Assembly (NCBI RefSeq): GCF_000429025.1 | Contig: NZ_AUBB01000032.1 | Coordinates: 1-64,000, forward strand | Origin: Actinospineispora spinosispora DSM 44797 | Lineage (GTDB): Bacteria > Actinomycetota > Actinomycetes > Mycobacteriales > Pseudonocardiaceae | DNA: 64,000 nt | Reading direction: 5' to 3' | In this document: piece after piece, positions 39,062 through 47,510 of the stretch | Layout: each line of letters starts with the position of its first letter | Numbering within the stretch: position 1 is the stretch's first letter | Position numbers and translations under genes: made by a program | The notes under the pieces: model-generated | The model's database searches: none | What the model was told of the DNA's origin: nothing | Seen by the model: only the letters and a program-made list of their open reading frames with translations

Positions 39062-40369
39062 GTGGACACGAACAGGACCGACGTCGTCGTCGTAGGAGCC
39101 GGGATCGCGGGCCTGGTCGCCGCCCGGGAGCTGTCCCGGGCGGGCCTGGCGGTGGTGGTCCTGGAGGCCCGCGAGCGGCTCGGCGGCCGGGTGTGGACCG
39201 AGCATCGGCTGGGCCGCGACCTGGAGCTGGGCGGCACCTGGGTCCACTGGGTACAGCCGCACGCCTGGGCGGAGATCTCCCGCTACGGCCTCGGTGTGAC
39301 CAGGGGTCCCCGATCGGCGAAGGCGTACTGGCTGGCCGCCGACCAGGTCCGCACCGGCACGCTCGACGACTTCATGACGCTCATCGACCCCGGGATGCGG
39401 CGGCTGCTGGCCGACACCATGACCTGGATTCCGCGCCCGGACCAGCCGACCGCCGCGCCCGGCCTGGAGCAGGCCGACACGTTCAGCGTCGCGGACAAGC
39501 TCGCGCAGCTGCGGCTGCCCGAGGAGGAGTACCAGGCGAACGAGGCCGCCTGGGTGGGGCACTTCAATGCGCCGCTCGAGGAGGGTGCCTTCACCAACGC
39601 GCTGCGCTGGACCGCCGCCACCGCCGGTTCCTGGCACCTGATGCACGAGGCGTCGGCGGTCTTCCGGCTCGAGGACGGCACGGCCGCGCTGGTCGCCGCG
39701 ATCGCCGGTGAGGCCGACGCCGACATCCGCACCGCCACGGAGGTCACCCGCATCGAGCACACCGCCGACGGCGCGGTCGTGCACACGGCGGACGGCCGGT
39801 CGGTGTCGGCGCGACGTGTCGTGGTGACCCTGCCACAGAACATCCTCGGCGACCTGGACGTCGACCCGCCGCTCAACGCCGGCAAGCGCGCCGCGAGCAG
39901 GGAGAAGACCGCGTCGCGCGGCGTGAAGGCCTGGATCCGGGTCCGGGGCCCGATCGAGCCGTTCTTCGCCTACTCCTCCGGCGCGCACCCGCTCGCGGTC
40001 GTCCGCACCGAGTACCTCGGCGACGACGACGCGGTACTGGTCGCGTTCGGCCCCGACTCGACCCGGCTGGACCCGAACGACCCCGACGCCGTCCGCCGCG
40101 CGCTGGCGGTGTGGCGCGACGACCTGGAGGTACTGGAGGTCACCGGCCACGACTGGATGAGCGACCCGTACTCCCGCCAGACCTGGATGATGCAACGACC
40201 CGGGCAACTCACCGGTCATCTCGCCGCGCAGCAGGAACCCGAGGGCGTCCTGCACTTCGCCAGCAGCGACATCGCCAACCTGTGGGCCGGGTTCATCGAC
40301 GGCGCCGTCGAGAGCGCGCTGCACGCCGCCCGTGCGGTCACCGCCTCGCTGAACGGAGCACGGCGATGA
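39062..40369 (+). CDS. FAD-dependent amine oxidase
   Basis: A 435-aa flavin monoamine oxidase. The Rossmann dinucleotide loop is VVVVGAGIAGLVAARELS with VVVLEARERLGGRVWT next to it, and LGGTWVHWVQP is the usual MAO GG motif. The C-terminus carries FASSDIANLWAGFIDGAVES, the FAD-binding (normally GE) region with Asp. The start is GTG 39062 after GAGGGGG; the ATG at 39047 lacks a ribosome site. Its stop overlaps the start of the next gene (ATGA at 40366-40369). Together with the LLM monooxygenase it suggests breakdown of an amine, controlled by the IclR gene and the paired operators upstream. The substrate is unknown. Confidence 0.88.
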   Translation: MDTNRTDVVVVGAGIAGLVAARELSRAGLAVVVLEARERLGGRVWTEHRLGRDLELGGTWVHWVQPHAWAEISRYGLGVTRGPRSAKAYWLAADQVRTGTLDDFMTLIDPGMRRLLADTMTWIPRPDQPTAAPGLEQADTFSVADKLAQLRLPEEEYQANEAAWVGHFNAPLEEGAFTNALRWTAATAGSWHLMHEASAVFRLEDGTAALVAAIAGEADADIRTATEVTRIEHTADGAVVHTADGRSVSARRVVVTLPQNILGDLDVDPPLNAGKRAASREKTASRGVKAWIRVRGPIEPFFAYSSGAHPLAVVRTEYLGDDDAVLVAFGPDSTRLDPNDPDAVRRALAVWRDDLEVLEVTGHDWMSDPYSRQTWMMQRPGQLTGHLAAQQEPEGVLHFASSDIANLWAGFIDGAVESALHAARAVTASLNGARR

Positions 40370-41739
40370 CCCGCATGCGCCTGTTCGCCTTCGACTTCCA
40401 GGGCCCCGCCCACCTGTCCGCCGGACTGTGGCGCCACCAGGACGACCAGGGCGGCCGGTACACGAGCCTGCGCTACTGGACCGACTACGCCCAGCTCCTG
40501 GAACGGGGCCGCTTCGATGGCATCTTCTTCGCCGACAACGTCGGCTACCACGACGTCTACCAGGGCAGTGTCGCCGCGGCGCTCGCCGACGGCGCGCAGG
40601 TGCCGGCGAACGACCCGTTCCTCGTGGTGTCCGCGATGGCGAGCGTCACGACACACCTCGGGTTCGGGCTGACCGCGTCGACGTCCTACGAGCACCCCTA
40701 CGCGCTGGCCCGTCGGTTCAGCACCCTCGACCATCTCACCGAGGGACGGGTCGGCTGGAACCTGGTGACCTCCTACGCCGACAGCGCCGCCCGCAACCTC
40801 GGCAACGGCCACCAGGTCCCGCACGACGAGCGCTACGACGTCGCGGCCGAGCACCTCGAGGTCTGCTACAAGCTCTGGGAGGGCTCCTGGCAGGACGACG
40901 CCGTGGTCCGTGACGGGCACAGGTACGCCGACCCCGCGCGCGTCCACGACATCGGCCACCGCGGCAGGTACTTCACCGTGCCCGGCCTCGCCCTGTGCGA
41001 AGCCTCCCCGCAACGCACCCCGGTGCTGTTCCAGGCGGGTGGTTCGTCGAAGGGCCAGGCGCTCGCCGCCGCGCACGCCGAGGCGATCTTCACCAACGCC
41101 GTGTCGATCCCCGCGCTCGCCGGTCAGGTCCGGAAGGTGCGCGGTCTCGCCGCCGAGGCCGGACGCGACCCGGGCAGCGTCAAGGTGCTGCAGATGCTCT
41201 CGGTCGTCTGCGCGCCGACCGACGAGGTCGCCCACGCCAGGTACGAGTCCTACCGGCGCCTGGTCGCCTATGCCGGTGCGATGGCCCGCTACAGCGGCTG
41301 GACCGGCCTGGACATGTCCCAGTTCGACCCCGATGTGCCGTTCGCGCACGTCCGGACGAACGCCGGGCAGACCATGGTCGACCTGTTCTCCAGGATGGAC
41401 CCCGACAAGCAGTGGACGCCCCGCGACATCGCCGAGTTCATCGGCATCGGCGGCACCGGCCCCACGCTCGTCGGGTCACCCTCGACGGTGGCCGACGAGC
41501 TGATCCACTGGATGACCGAGACCGGTATCGACGGGTTCAACCTCGGGCACGCGGTGAAGTACCGCGACATCGCCGACTTCGTCGAGCTCGTCGTCCCGGA
41601 GCTGCAGCGGCGCGGCGTGGTGTGGAGCGAGTACGAAGGCCCCACGCTGCGGGAGAAGCTCTACGGGCCCGGGACGGTCCGGCTGCGTGGTGATCACCCC
41701 GGAAGCCGGTTCACCCGCACCTCGGTGTCCGCCTGGTGA
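40366..41739 (+). CDS. LLM-class FMN-dependent monooxygenase (NtaA/SnaA/DszA type)
   Basis: 457 aa of the bacterial luciferase superfamily, NtaA/SnaA/DszA branch, which uses reduced FMN from a separate reductase. Typical features: FDFQGPAHLSAGLWRH at the start, FDGIFFADNVGYHDVYQ, GLTASTSYEHPYALARRFSTLDHL, GRVGWNLVTS (flavin site), QAGGSSKG (phosphate loop), and FVELVVPELQRRG at the end. It starts with an ATGA overlap with the amine oxidase, implying coupled translation. The flavin reductase is not in the operon. Confidence 0.9.
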   Translation: MTRMRLFAFDFQGPAHLSAGLWRHQDDQGGRYTSLRYWTDYAQLLERGRFDGIFFADNVGYHDVYQGSVAAALADGAQVPANDPFLVVSAMASVTTHLGFGLTASTSYEHPYALARRFSTLDHLTEGRVGWNLVTSYADSAARNLGNGHQVPHDERYDVAAEHLEVCYKLWEGSWQDDAVVRDGHRYADPARVHDIGHRGRYFTVPGLALCEASPQRTPVLFQAGGSSKGQALAAAHAEAIFTNAVSIPALAGQVRKVRGLAAEAGRDPGSVKVLQMLSVVCAPTDEVAHARYESYRRLVAYAGAMARYSGWTGLDMSQFDPDVPFAHVRTNAGQTMVDLFSRMDPDKQWTPRDIAEFIGIGGTGPTLVGSPSTVADELIHWMTETGIDGFNLGHAVKYRDIADFVELVVPELQRRGVVWSEYEGPTLREKLYGPGTVRLRGDHPGSRFTRTSVSAW

Positions 41740-41760
41740 ACGAACCTCTCGTATGGTGAC

Positions 41761-41788
41761 CGTCGCCCGGGTCCTCGCCCGGGCGACG
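41761..41788. terminator. Hairpin before iclR
   Basis: CGTCGCCCGGG (41761-41771) pairs perfectly with CCCGGGCGACG (41778-41788) around a 6-nt loop. It lies in the 64-bp gap after the LLM gene and may act as terminator or attenuator ahead of the IclR gene. Confidence 0.55.
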
Positions 41789-41803
41789 ACCCGAGGGGGA
41801 CCG

Positions 41804-42601
41804 ATGGGCGACGAGCCGGCCGACCTGACGAACAGGTCGGTCACGAAGGCCGTCCGGCTGCTCCGCGAGCTGGCCGCCCAGCCGCGCACCGGCGCCACCG
41901 TCACCGCACTGGCGAAAGTCGCCGGCCTGAGCAGACCCACCGCGTTCCGCCTGTTGTACAGCCTGCAGCAGGAGGGTTTCGTCGACCGGATCGGCACCAA
42001 CTACGTCCTCGGCTGGGAGCTGGCCCGCATGGGCCGGCGCGCCGACCCCTACGCGGGCCTGGTCGCGCGAGCACAACCGCTGCTCCAGGAGCTGGCGGAG
42101 GAGTTCAACGAGTCGGTGACCCTGTCCGTGCCGAACGCCGAGGGCGGGCTCGACCTGGTGGCCGAGGCGGCGGGCTCACACGTGCTGGGAGTCCTCGGCC
42201 GCAACATGATCGGGCAGCGCTATCCGCTGCACGCCAGCTCCACCGGCAAGGTGCTGCTCGCGGAACGACCGGCCGAGCGGCTGCGCGCCACGCTGCCCGA
42301 ATACCTCGAGGCGTACACCCCGCACACCATCACCGACCGGACCGCCCTGCTCGCCGAGCTGGAACAGGTCCGCGAACAGGGCTTCGCGATCATCGACAAC
42401 GAGCTCGAACCCGAGCTGCTGTCGCTGTCGAGACCGATTCGGGACGGCAGCGGAACGCTGGTGGCAATCCTGACCCTGAACGGTCCGCGGAGCCGCTTCG
42501 GCCGAGAGCGGATCCCCGAGGCCCTCCAGCACATGCGCTCGAGCGTCGACCGCCTGATCGACCTGCTGTGGAGCGACTCGGGCGAGGGCCGGGCTCACTG
42601 A
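41804..42601 (+). CDS. IclR family transcriptional regulator
   Basis: 265 aa. Residues about 10-65 are the winged HTH (SVTKAVRLLRELAA ... LAKVAGLSRPTAFRLLYSLQ), and the rest is the IclR effector domain with HASSTGKVLLA, ITDRTALLAELEQVREQGFAI and SRPIRDGSG. The start is ATG 41804 after GAGGGGG. It follows the amine oxidase-LLM operon on the same strand and is the likely sensor for its substrate; the sites at 38930 and 39022 fit an IclR-type palindrome. The last 7 bp overlap the end of the minus-strand gene at 42595. Confidence 0.88.
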   Translation: MGDEPADLTNRSVTKAVRLLRELAAQPRTGATVTALAKVAGLSRPTAFRLLYSLQQEGFVDRIGTNYVLGWELARMGRRADPYAGLVARAQPLLQELAEEFNESVTLSVPNAEGGLDLVAEAAGSHVLGVLGRNMIGQRYPLHASSTGKVLLAERPAERLRATLPEYLEAYTPHTITDRTALLAELEQVREQGFAIIDNELEPELLSLSRPIRDGSGTLVAILTLNGPRSRFGRERIPEALQHMRSSVDRLIDLLWSDSGEGRAH

Positions 42602-42816
42602 ACGGCGCTGACCGCCCGGCATGCGGGGGAGCTCAGCGCGTCGTCGACGTCGTCGAGGGAGTTCCGGTCGGTGCTGCCGCCGCTCTGCGCGTCCTGGACC
42701 ATCCGGATGCACGTCACGGCGTCGGAGTCACCGGACCAGCCGGCCGCGGCAGCGGTGCCGGTGCTCGCCAGCGACAGCGCGACGACCGCCAGGCACCCGG
42801 TCAAGAACTTGGCCAT
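42595..42816 (-). CDS. Small secreted protein
   Basis: 73 aa, ATG 42816 with GGAGGG about 10 nt upstream. Residues 1-25 are a Sec signal peptide (AVVALSLASTGTAAAA). The mature part is acidic, with two Cys (VTCIRMV, PACRAV) that could form one disulfide. No family recognised. It converges on and overlaps the IclR gene by 7 bp. Confidence 0.65.
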   Translation of the reverse strand: MAKFLTGCLAVVALSLASTGTAAAAGWSGDSDAVTCIRMVQDAQSGGSTDRNSLDDVDDALSSPACRAVSAVQ

Positions 42817-42839
42817 TAGTGAAAGCCCTCCACGTCAGA

Positions 42840-42854
42840 GTGACAATCTGTCAC
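42840..42854. promoter_or_regulatory. Inverted repeat in the divergent spacer of two secreted-protein genes
   Basis: GTGACA-ATC-TGTCAC at 42840-42854, just upstream of the minus-strand gene starting at 42816. The 176-bp spacer should contain both promoters. Confidence 0.45.
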
Positions 42855-42992
42855 GCTTCAGGGAAACATCTGTGCCACGAGAGGCCTAGAGCACATCATG
42901 TGGGTGTCATCCGAACGGTGGTTTTGATGCGTTCAGTGACATAATGGGGGTACATCCGAGAACGAGGTTGGTCTCCGAGAGAGGCGCCGAAC

Positions 42993-43253
42993 ATGTCGAA
43001 CCCCACCACGGGCCTGCTGGCCGTAGCGGTCACCGCCAGCGTGACCGTCCTGTCGTCACTGGCACTGACCGTCGGTACCGCGAGCGCGGCGCCCACCGAT
43101 CAGGGCTGTCGCCCCAACGGCAGCCAGCAGCTCATCGACAACAGCTCGTACCAGACCTGCGCCGGCGGCACCTGGCGGCTGGACAAGTGCGCGACCGGCA
43201 CCCACGCCGTCCAGCAGGGCCCCGCCGTGGTCCGCTGCAAGTTCGGCGGCTGA
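42993..43253 (+). CDS. Small cysteine-rich secreted protein
   Basis: 86 aa, ATG 42993 with GAGAGAGG 8-9 nt upstream. A signal peptide (residues 1-32, ending TASAA) precedes a mature domain of about 50 residues with four cysteines (GCRPNG, QTCAGGTW, DKCATG, VRCKFGG), so two disulfides are likely. The spacing recalls short carbohydrate-binding or toxin-like folds but no family is assigned. Confidence 0.7.
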   Translation: MSNPTTGLLAVAVTASVTVLSSLALTVGTASAAPTDQGCRPNGSQQLIDNSSYQTCAGGTWRLDKCATGTHAVQQGPAVVRCKFGG

Positions 43254-43334
43254 CCTTCGACGGTCGGAGGTCAGGTTCCCTGCTCAGCGACCCGCGCCGG
43301 ACCTTCGACACCTTCGACACCCCGGAGCCCGGCG

Positions 43335-44219
43335 CTACCGGCTCAACGCGACGGCGGCCTGGCGCGCGAGTCGGCTGACCGGTTCCAGCAGCGATCCGGC
43401 GTAGCCGGGATGGCTCAGGGGATCCGCCGAGAGCGCCAGGATCGCCACCTTCGCGGAGTGCGTTGCGAGGTCGGCCGCGAACGTATGGCGGACCTGCTCG
43501 GTCACCTCCGGGATCGCGAGCGTGTGCAGCAGCAGGGTGGCGGCGTCGAACCCCCGAGGCGCGCGGCCCCAGTCCTCCCAGTCGAGCAACCGGCATCGTG
43601 GGGCCGTGAGGTTGGCCCAGGTCAGGTCGGCGTGAGCGGTCACCCATTCGGTGACGCACGTATCGACGTCCCCGACGCCGAGGAGCCGTGCCGACCGGTT
43701 CGCCAGCTCGGCGATGTGGTCCGGCGACGCGGTCACGGCGCCGAGCTTGGCGAATCCTGGTGCCTGTTGTGGCGCCAACGCGGTGAGCGAACGACCCAAC
43801 GCGTCCCACCACCGCCGGTCAAGGCCGGGGTCGGTCACGACGGGGCCGGAGGCCGAGATCGTGGGTTCGTCGACCAGCTCGGTCTCATCGGCCCGCCACC
43901 ACACGTCATGCCTTCGATCGCGCCAGGAGAGCGCCCGGTACCAGTCGGGTTTGGCGATACCGGTCAGGGCCGCGGCCGACTCGACTCCGCCCCAACCCTG
44001 TGTCTCCACCCGCCGCCGGGTGCGGCATTCGATCCGCAGCCACGTCCCGCGATCCGTTGGTCCGCTGAGCGTCCGGCGCTTCCGGACCACCGAGTCGGGT
44101 AGCAGTCGCAGGCTGAGGTGGTGTGATGCGTGCACCAGGACAGCGGCGCAGTCCAACTCCCGCAGGTCGTCCGGTCTCGTGACCGTCCCCGGCCCGTCAG
44201 GAGGGTCGATGACAGTCAT
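43335..44219 (-). CDS. Aminoglycoside phosphotransferase-like kinase (APH fold)
   Basis: 294 aa. The catalytic loop TAHADLTWANLTAP (HxDxxxxN, about residues 192-205) and the metal-binding LLDWEDWG (about 210, normally IDWE) define the APH/choline-kinase fold. The N-terminal lobe is less clear. Such proteins phosphorylate small molecules; no evidence ties it to antibiotic resistance. The start ATG 44219 has AGGGGG upstream; the frame continues to 44534 but that part belongs to the decayed gene. Its 3' end converges with the secreted-protein gene at 43253, with no obvious hairpin. Confidence 0.78.
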   Translation of the reverse strand: MTVIDPPDGPGTVTRPDDLRELDCAAVLVHASHHLSLRLLPDSVVRKRRTLSGPTDRGTWLRIECRTRRRVETQGWGGVESAAALTGIAKPDWYRALSWRDRRHDVWWRADETELVDEPTISASGPVVTDPGLDRRWWDALGRSLTALAPQQAPGFAKLGAVTASPDHIAELANRSARLLGVGDVDTCVTEWVTAHADLTWANLTAPRCRLLDWEDWGRAPRGFDAATLLLHTLAIPEVTEQVRHTFAADLATHSAKVAILALSADPLSHPGYAGSLLEPVSRLARQAAVALSR

Positions 44220-44239
44220 ACCGATCGGGCCCCCTCTGC

Positions 44240-44677
44240 TCAGCTCATCGGCCCCTCGGCCGGGTCGTACGTCGTGAACCGCCCGGGCAGGCCCTCGGTG
44301 AACTGGGCGAACGCCTCGTTCGCCGCCGTGTGGTCCAGCCCGTTCGGGGTCAGGTTCCCGCGCGAGATCCATTCCTGCGAGCACACCCCGTACGCCTCGG
44401 TGACGTAGGTGTCTTCGGCGAGTCCGGTACGACTGTCCACGGTAGGCGGGCGGTGAACTGGTCGAGGGCGAAGTAGGCGGCGACCGGTGGTCCGCGATGC
44501 CGGTGCGTCGCCAGTGCTTCAGGACCGTGAGCATGTCGCCGCCCCGGTCGGTCGACGGATCGCCGGGACGGTGGCCAGGTAGCCGGTGCGGAGGAACTGG
44601 GCCAGCCGCGGCCGCCGGGCCAGTTCGTCGGGGTCGGAGGGGCGGCGGCCGAACCTCGGCGCGAACGGGGCTGTCAT
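44240..44677 (-). pseudogene. Frameshifted/decayed gene upstream of the APH-like kinase
   Basis: ATG 44677 with GGAG 7 nt upstream opens MTAPFAPRFGRRPSDPDELA ... ARRPRLAQFL in one frame, which stops at 44519. A different frame then gives DMLTVLKHWRRTGIADHR, and a third piece (44440-44240) reads TYVTEAYGVCSQEWISRG to a proper stop. Together they look like the ends of one hypothetical protein whose middle is lost and which carries at least two frameshifts. The FGRRP..P..L..RP N-terminus and YWR(K/R)TGI piece recall actinobacterial proteins of about 300 aa of unknown function. Confidence 0.55.
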
Positions 44678-44721
44678 CGGTTCGCTCCTGGCAACTGGCG
44701 GACGACTGTCATTGTGAGAAC

Positions 44722-44764
44722 GGGCATCGCTCGACCGCGATGCCCCGCCGTTCGCGATCGCGAA
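44722..44764. repeat. Hairpin and palindrome upstream of 44860
   Basis: GGGCATCGC/GCGATGCCC (44722-44745, loop 6) and the perfect palindrome TTCGCGATCGCGAA (44751-44764). They lie in the 182-bp spacer between the decayed gene and the membrane-protein gene and may be regulatory. Confidence 0.45.
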
Positions 44765-44859
44765 GACCATGCGGTTCGTGATCGGTTGTAAGGTGCGAGC
44801 CAATCGCCGGCCTCGGCATCCGCCCAGGTCGTCGCCCTTGCCGGAGAGCGGAGGACCGC

Positions 44860-45231
44860 ATGCCGAGTCGAGTGGAGCGTGCCGAGATCGCGGCGACGGT
44901 GGTCGGCGTGGTGACCCTCGGCGCCGGTGCCGCGCTCACCGTCGCCCCTGCCGCGTCCGGGCGTCTCTTCGGCGTCCCCGGTGGCGCCGACGCCGGGCTG
45001 CGCGCCATCGGTGTCGTGGACCTGGTGATCTCGGCGGGCCTGCTCGGCGCCCGCCCCCGGTGGCCCTGGCTGCTGGCCCGGGCGCTGGCGAACCCGCCGA
45101 CCGCGCTGTATCTGGCCGCGCTCGGCCGCCGGCACGGCGCGCGGGTGCTCTACCCGGTCGCGGCGTTCATCGCCGGAGCCACCGCCGCCGACCTGCACGC
45201 CTGCCGGGACCTGCGCGCCGAGGGTCGCTGA
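44860..45231 (+). CDS. Small membrane protein (DUF4267-like)
   Basis: 123 aa with four predicted hydrophobic spans (residues about 10-30, 45-60, 65-90, 95-115) and the pattern GVPG...GLRAIGVVDLVISAGLL, which resembles the DUF4267 group of small membrane proteins. The ATG at 44860 follows GGAG 7 nt away. Function unknown. Confidence 0.7.
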   Translation: MPSRVERAEIAATVVGVVTLGAGAALTVAPAASGRLFGVPGGADAGLRAIGVVDLVISAGLLGARPRWPWLLARALANPPTALYLAALGRRHGARVLYPVAAFIAGATAADLHACRDLRAEGR

Positions 45232-45313
45232 GCACCTCGAACCGCGTGCGGACTTGGCGTTGGATGGCATCCCGTGGTCGTGGGAAAAGTTTTCGAAGAA
45301 GATGTGCCGACGA

Positions 45314-45340
45314 TGTCGAGACCGGTCCGGCGGCTCCGTC
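45314..45340 (+). promoter_or_regulatory. ECF42-type promoter
   Basis: TGTCGA (45314-45319), 17-nt spacer, CGTC (45337-45340), 53 nt before the YCII start. This agrees with the ECF42 consensus as I recall it (TGTCGA in -35, CG[A/T]C in -10). It would make the YCII-sigma operon autoregulated. Confidence 0.65.
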
Positions 45341-45393
45341 CCAGGGGCAGATGCGGCCAGGATGACCGCACCGGACCCGAGGAGAGACCCATC

Positions 45394-45801
45394 ATGGCGA
45401 AGTACCTGCTGCTCAAGCACTACCGCGGCGCCCCCGACGCGGTGAACAACGTCCCGATGGACCAGTGGACCCCGGACGAGGTCACGGCTCACATCCAGTA
45501 CATGCAGGACTTCGCCGACCGTCTCGAGACCACCGGTGAGTACATCGACAGCCAGGCGCTCTCGCCCGAGGGCACGTTCGTCCGGTCCGACGGCGAGGGC
45601 CGTCCGCCGGTCACCGACGGGCCGTTCGCCGAGACCAAGGATCTGATCGCGGGCTGGATGGTGATCGACGTCGAGAGCTACGACCGTGCGCTAGAGCTGG
45701 CCGGAGAGCTGTCGGCGGCTCCCGGGGCCGGTGGCGAGCCGATCCACGAGTGGCTCGAGCTGCGCCCGTTCATGGGTCACGCGCCGACGGTCTCGGAGTG
45801 A
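45394..45801 (+). CDS. YCII/DGPF-domain protein
   Basis: A 135-aa YCII-related protein with the diagnostic DGPFAE motif (about residues 75-80), plus MAKYLLLKHYRG at the start and GWMVIDVESYDRALELA. DGPF proteins are the constant genomic partner of ECF42 sigma factors; their function is unknown and they do not act as anti-sigma factors in the cases studied. ATG 45394 follows AGGAGAG. The gene for the sigma factor follows after 26 nt on the same strand, and a fitting ECF42 promoter lies upstream. Confidence 0.9.
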   Translation: MAKYLLLKHYRGAPDAVNNVPMDQWTPDEVTAHIQYMQDFADRLETTGEYIDSQALSPEGTFVRSDGEGRPPVTDGPFAETKDLIAGWMVIDVESYDRALELAGELSAAPGAGGEPIHEWLELRPFMGHAPTVSE

Positions 45802-45827
45802 GCGGTCCGGCCAGGTCGGGTCGGGTC

Positions 45828-46973
45828 ATGGACGAGTTGCTGCTGAGGGAGCTCACTCCCCAGGTGATCGGTGTGCTCGTGCGTCGCGGGGTGGAGTTCG
45901 CGACGGCAGAGGACGCCGTGCAGGAGGCACTCATCCAGGCGGCGCTGACCTGGCCGGACAACAGGCCAACCGACCCGTTGGGGTGGCTGGTCACGGTCGC
46001 CTGGCGCAAGTTCCTCGACGCGCACCGGTCCGAGGCGTCGCGTCGTGACCGGGAACAGCGGCTCGAGGCCGAGCCGGCGCCCGGACCCGCCGAGAACACC
46101 GACGACACGTTGCGGCTGTTCTTCCTGTGCGCCCACCCGTCGCTCACCCCGTCCTCGGCGGTGGCGCTGACGTTGCGCGCGGTCGGTGGCCTGACCACGC
46201 GGCAGATCGCCCAGGCCTATCTCGTGCCGGAGGCGACGATGGCGCAGCGGATCAGCCGGGCCAAACGCACGGTCCGCAACGTGCGGTTCGACGAGCCGGG
46301 CGACCCGGCGACGGTCCTGCGGGTGCTCTACCTGGTCTTCAACGAGGGCTACACCGGTGACGTCGACCTGTCGGCCGAGGCGATCCGGCTCACCCGTCAG
46401 CTGGCGTCGATGACCGACGACGAGGAGACGGCGGGGCTGCTGGCACTCATGTTGCTGCACCACGCCCGACGATCGGCCCGGACGACATCCGACGGCGGCC
46501 TCGTGCCATTGGCCGAGCAGGACCGTTCCCGCTGGGACACCGCGCTCATCGCGGAGGGTGTGGTGATCCTGCAGGCGGCGCTGGCGCGTGACCGGCTTGG
46601 CGAGTTCCAGGCGCAGGCCGCGATCGCCGCCCTGCACGCCGACGCGCCGCGCGCCGAGGAGACCGACTGGGTGCAGATCGTCGGCTGGTACGACGAGCTG
46701 CTGCGGCTCACCGGGAGCCCGGTCGTGGAGCTCAACCGGGCGGTGGCGGTCGGGGAGGCCGACGGCCCGGCAGCGGGCCTGGCCGCGCTGGCCGCGGTGG
46801 ACCCCACCCTGCCTCGCCACACCGCCGCGTCGGCGTATCTCCACGAGAAGGCGGGTGACCTTCCGGCGGCGGCGCGCCTGTACACCGACGCCGCCCGCAT
46901 CGCCACCACCCTCGCCGAACGCCACCACCTCACCACGCAGGCAGCGCGGATCAGCCAGACGCTGCGGGGGTGA
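45828..46973 (+). CDS. ECF42 group RNA polymerase sigma factor with C-terminal TPR-like extension
   Basis: 381 aa, far longer than a plain ECF sigma. Region 2 (residues about 10-75: FATAEDAVQEALIQA, then DPLGWLVTVAWRKFLD) and region 4 (about 105-160: LRAVGGLTTRQIAQAYLVPEATMAQRISRAKRTVR) are complete. The C-terminal half contains VLRVLYLVFNEGYTG and VELNRAVAVGEADGP, the helical SnoaL-free, TPR-like tail typical of ECF42. ATG 45828 fits family N-termini (MDELLLRELTP); a GTG at 45798, overlapping the stop of the YCII gene, is the alternative. Expected regulation is through its own TGTCGA promoter rather than an anti-sigma factor. Confidence 0.9.
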   Translation: MDELLLRELTPQVIGVLVRRGVEFATAEDAVQEALIQAALTWPDNRPTDPLGWLVTVAWRKFLDAHRSEASRRDREQRLEAEPAPGPAENTDDTLRLFFLCAHPSLTPSSAVALTLRAVGGLTTRQIAQAYLVPEATMAQRISRAKRTVRNVRFDEPGDPATVLRVLYLVFNEGYTGDVDLSAEAIRLTRQLASMTDDEETAGLLALMLLHHARRSARTTSDGGLVPLAEQDRSRWDTALIAEGVVILQAALARDRLGEFQAQAAIAALHADAPRAEETDWVQIVGWYDELLRLTGSPVVELNRAVAVGEADGPAAGLAALAAVDPTLPRHTAASAYLHEKAGDLPAAARLYTDAARIATTLAERHHLTTQAARISQTLRG

Positions 46974-46982
46974 GGGGCACGG

Positions 46983-47150
46983 CGCCGGCCATCTCTGCGG
47001 TCGTGTCGTGGCCACGGCCATGGCCGCGGCCATCCCGGCTGGTCAGCGGCCGGTGAGTGGCCACCGTCCGGCCACGTGGCCGGACGGCCGGCTCCGTGGC
47101 CACGTGGCCGCGTCCCTCCGGCGGCCATGGCCACACGGCCGCCGGTCCGA
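46983..47150. repeat. GGCC-dense palindromic array upstream of giant gene C
   Basis: About fifteen NGGCCN sites in 170 bp (TGGCCA, CGGCCA, GTGGCCAC, CATGGCCG), the counterpart of the array at 3361-3560. The array is absent upstream of giant gene B. No gene is supported between 46974 and 47510. Confidence 0.6.
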
Positions 47151-47250
47151 CACTCGATGGGCCATCTCGTCCGCCGGGCACAACAAAACTTGGCAGGCGG
47201 AATAATTGGACTTCGTCCGAGACGGCAGGTAGCCTTCTGCTGCACGATGC

Positions 47251-47447
47251 GGTCGACTCGATGCCTGTGAAGGACTCGAGGATGCGCTTCCACGTGACAT
47301 GAACCGTGGCTAGCGGCGACTGGTCGATGCCCTGTAGCTGGGGACCTTTCCCACGACAGGACGGATCGACTCTGCTGGACCTGGGCTTGCGGCCTGGTCG
47401 GCGAGGATGTTCCACCGCGCGGCAAGTGCCCGCGGTTGGTTCCGATC
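47251..47447 (+). promoter_or_regulatory. Tandem leader modules upstream of giant gene C
   Basis: Two modules (47251-47331 and 47364-47447), each beginning G(A/G)TCGACTC, then CGAGGATGYKCTTCC-like, then CCGTGGCT or CCGCGGTTGGTTCCGATC. The proximal copy shares CCGCGGYTGGTTCCGATC with the proximal copy before giant gene A, across about 44 kb. A likely transcript start lies upstream near the AATAATTGG at 47200-47208. Confidence 0.6.
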
Positions 47448-47510
47448 ACTCCACGTTGTTCTGTGTGTTTCTTCCACACCAACCTTCCGAACTACGGAGT
47501 GACCTCCACG

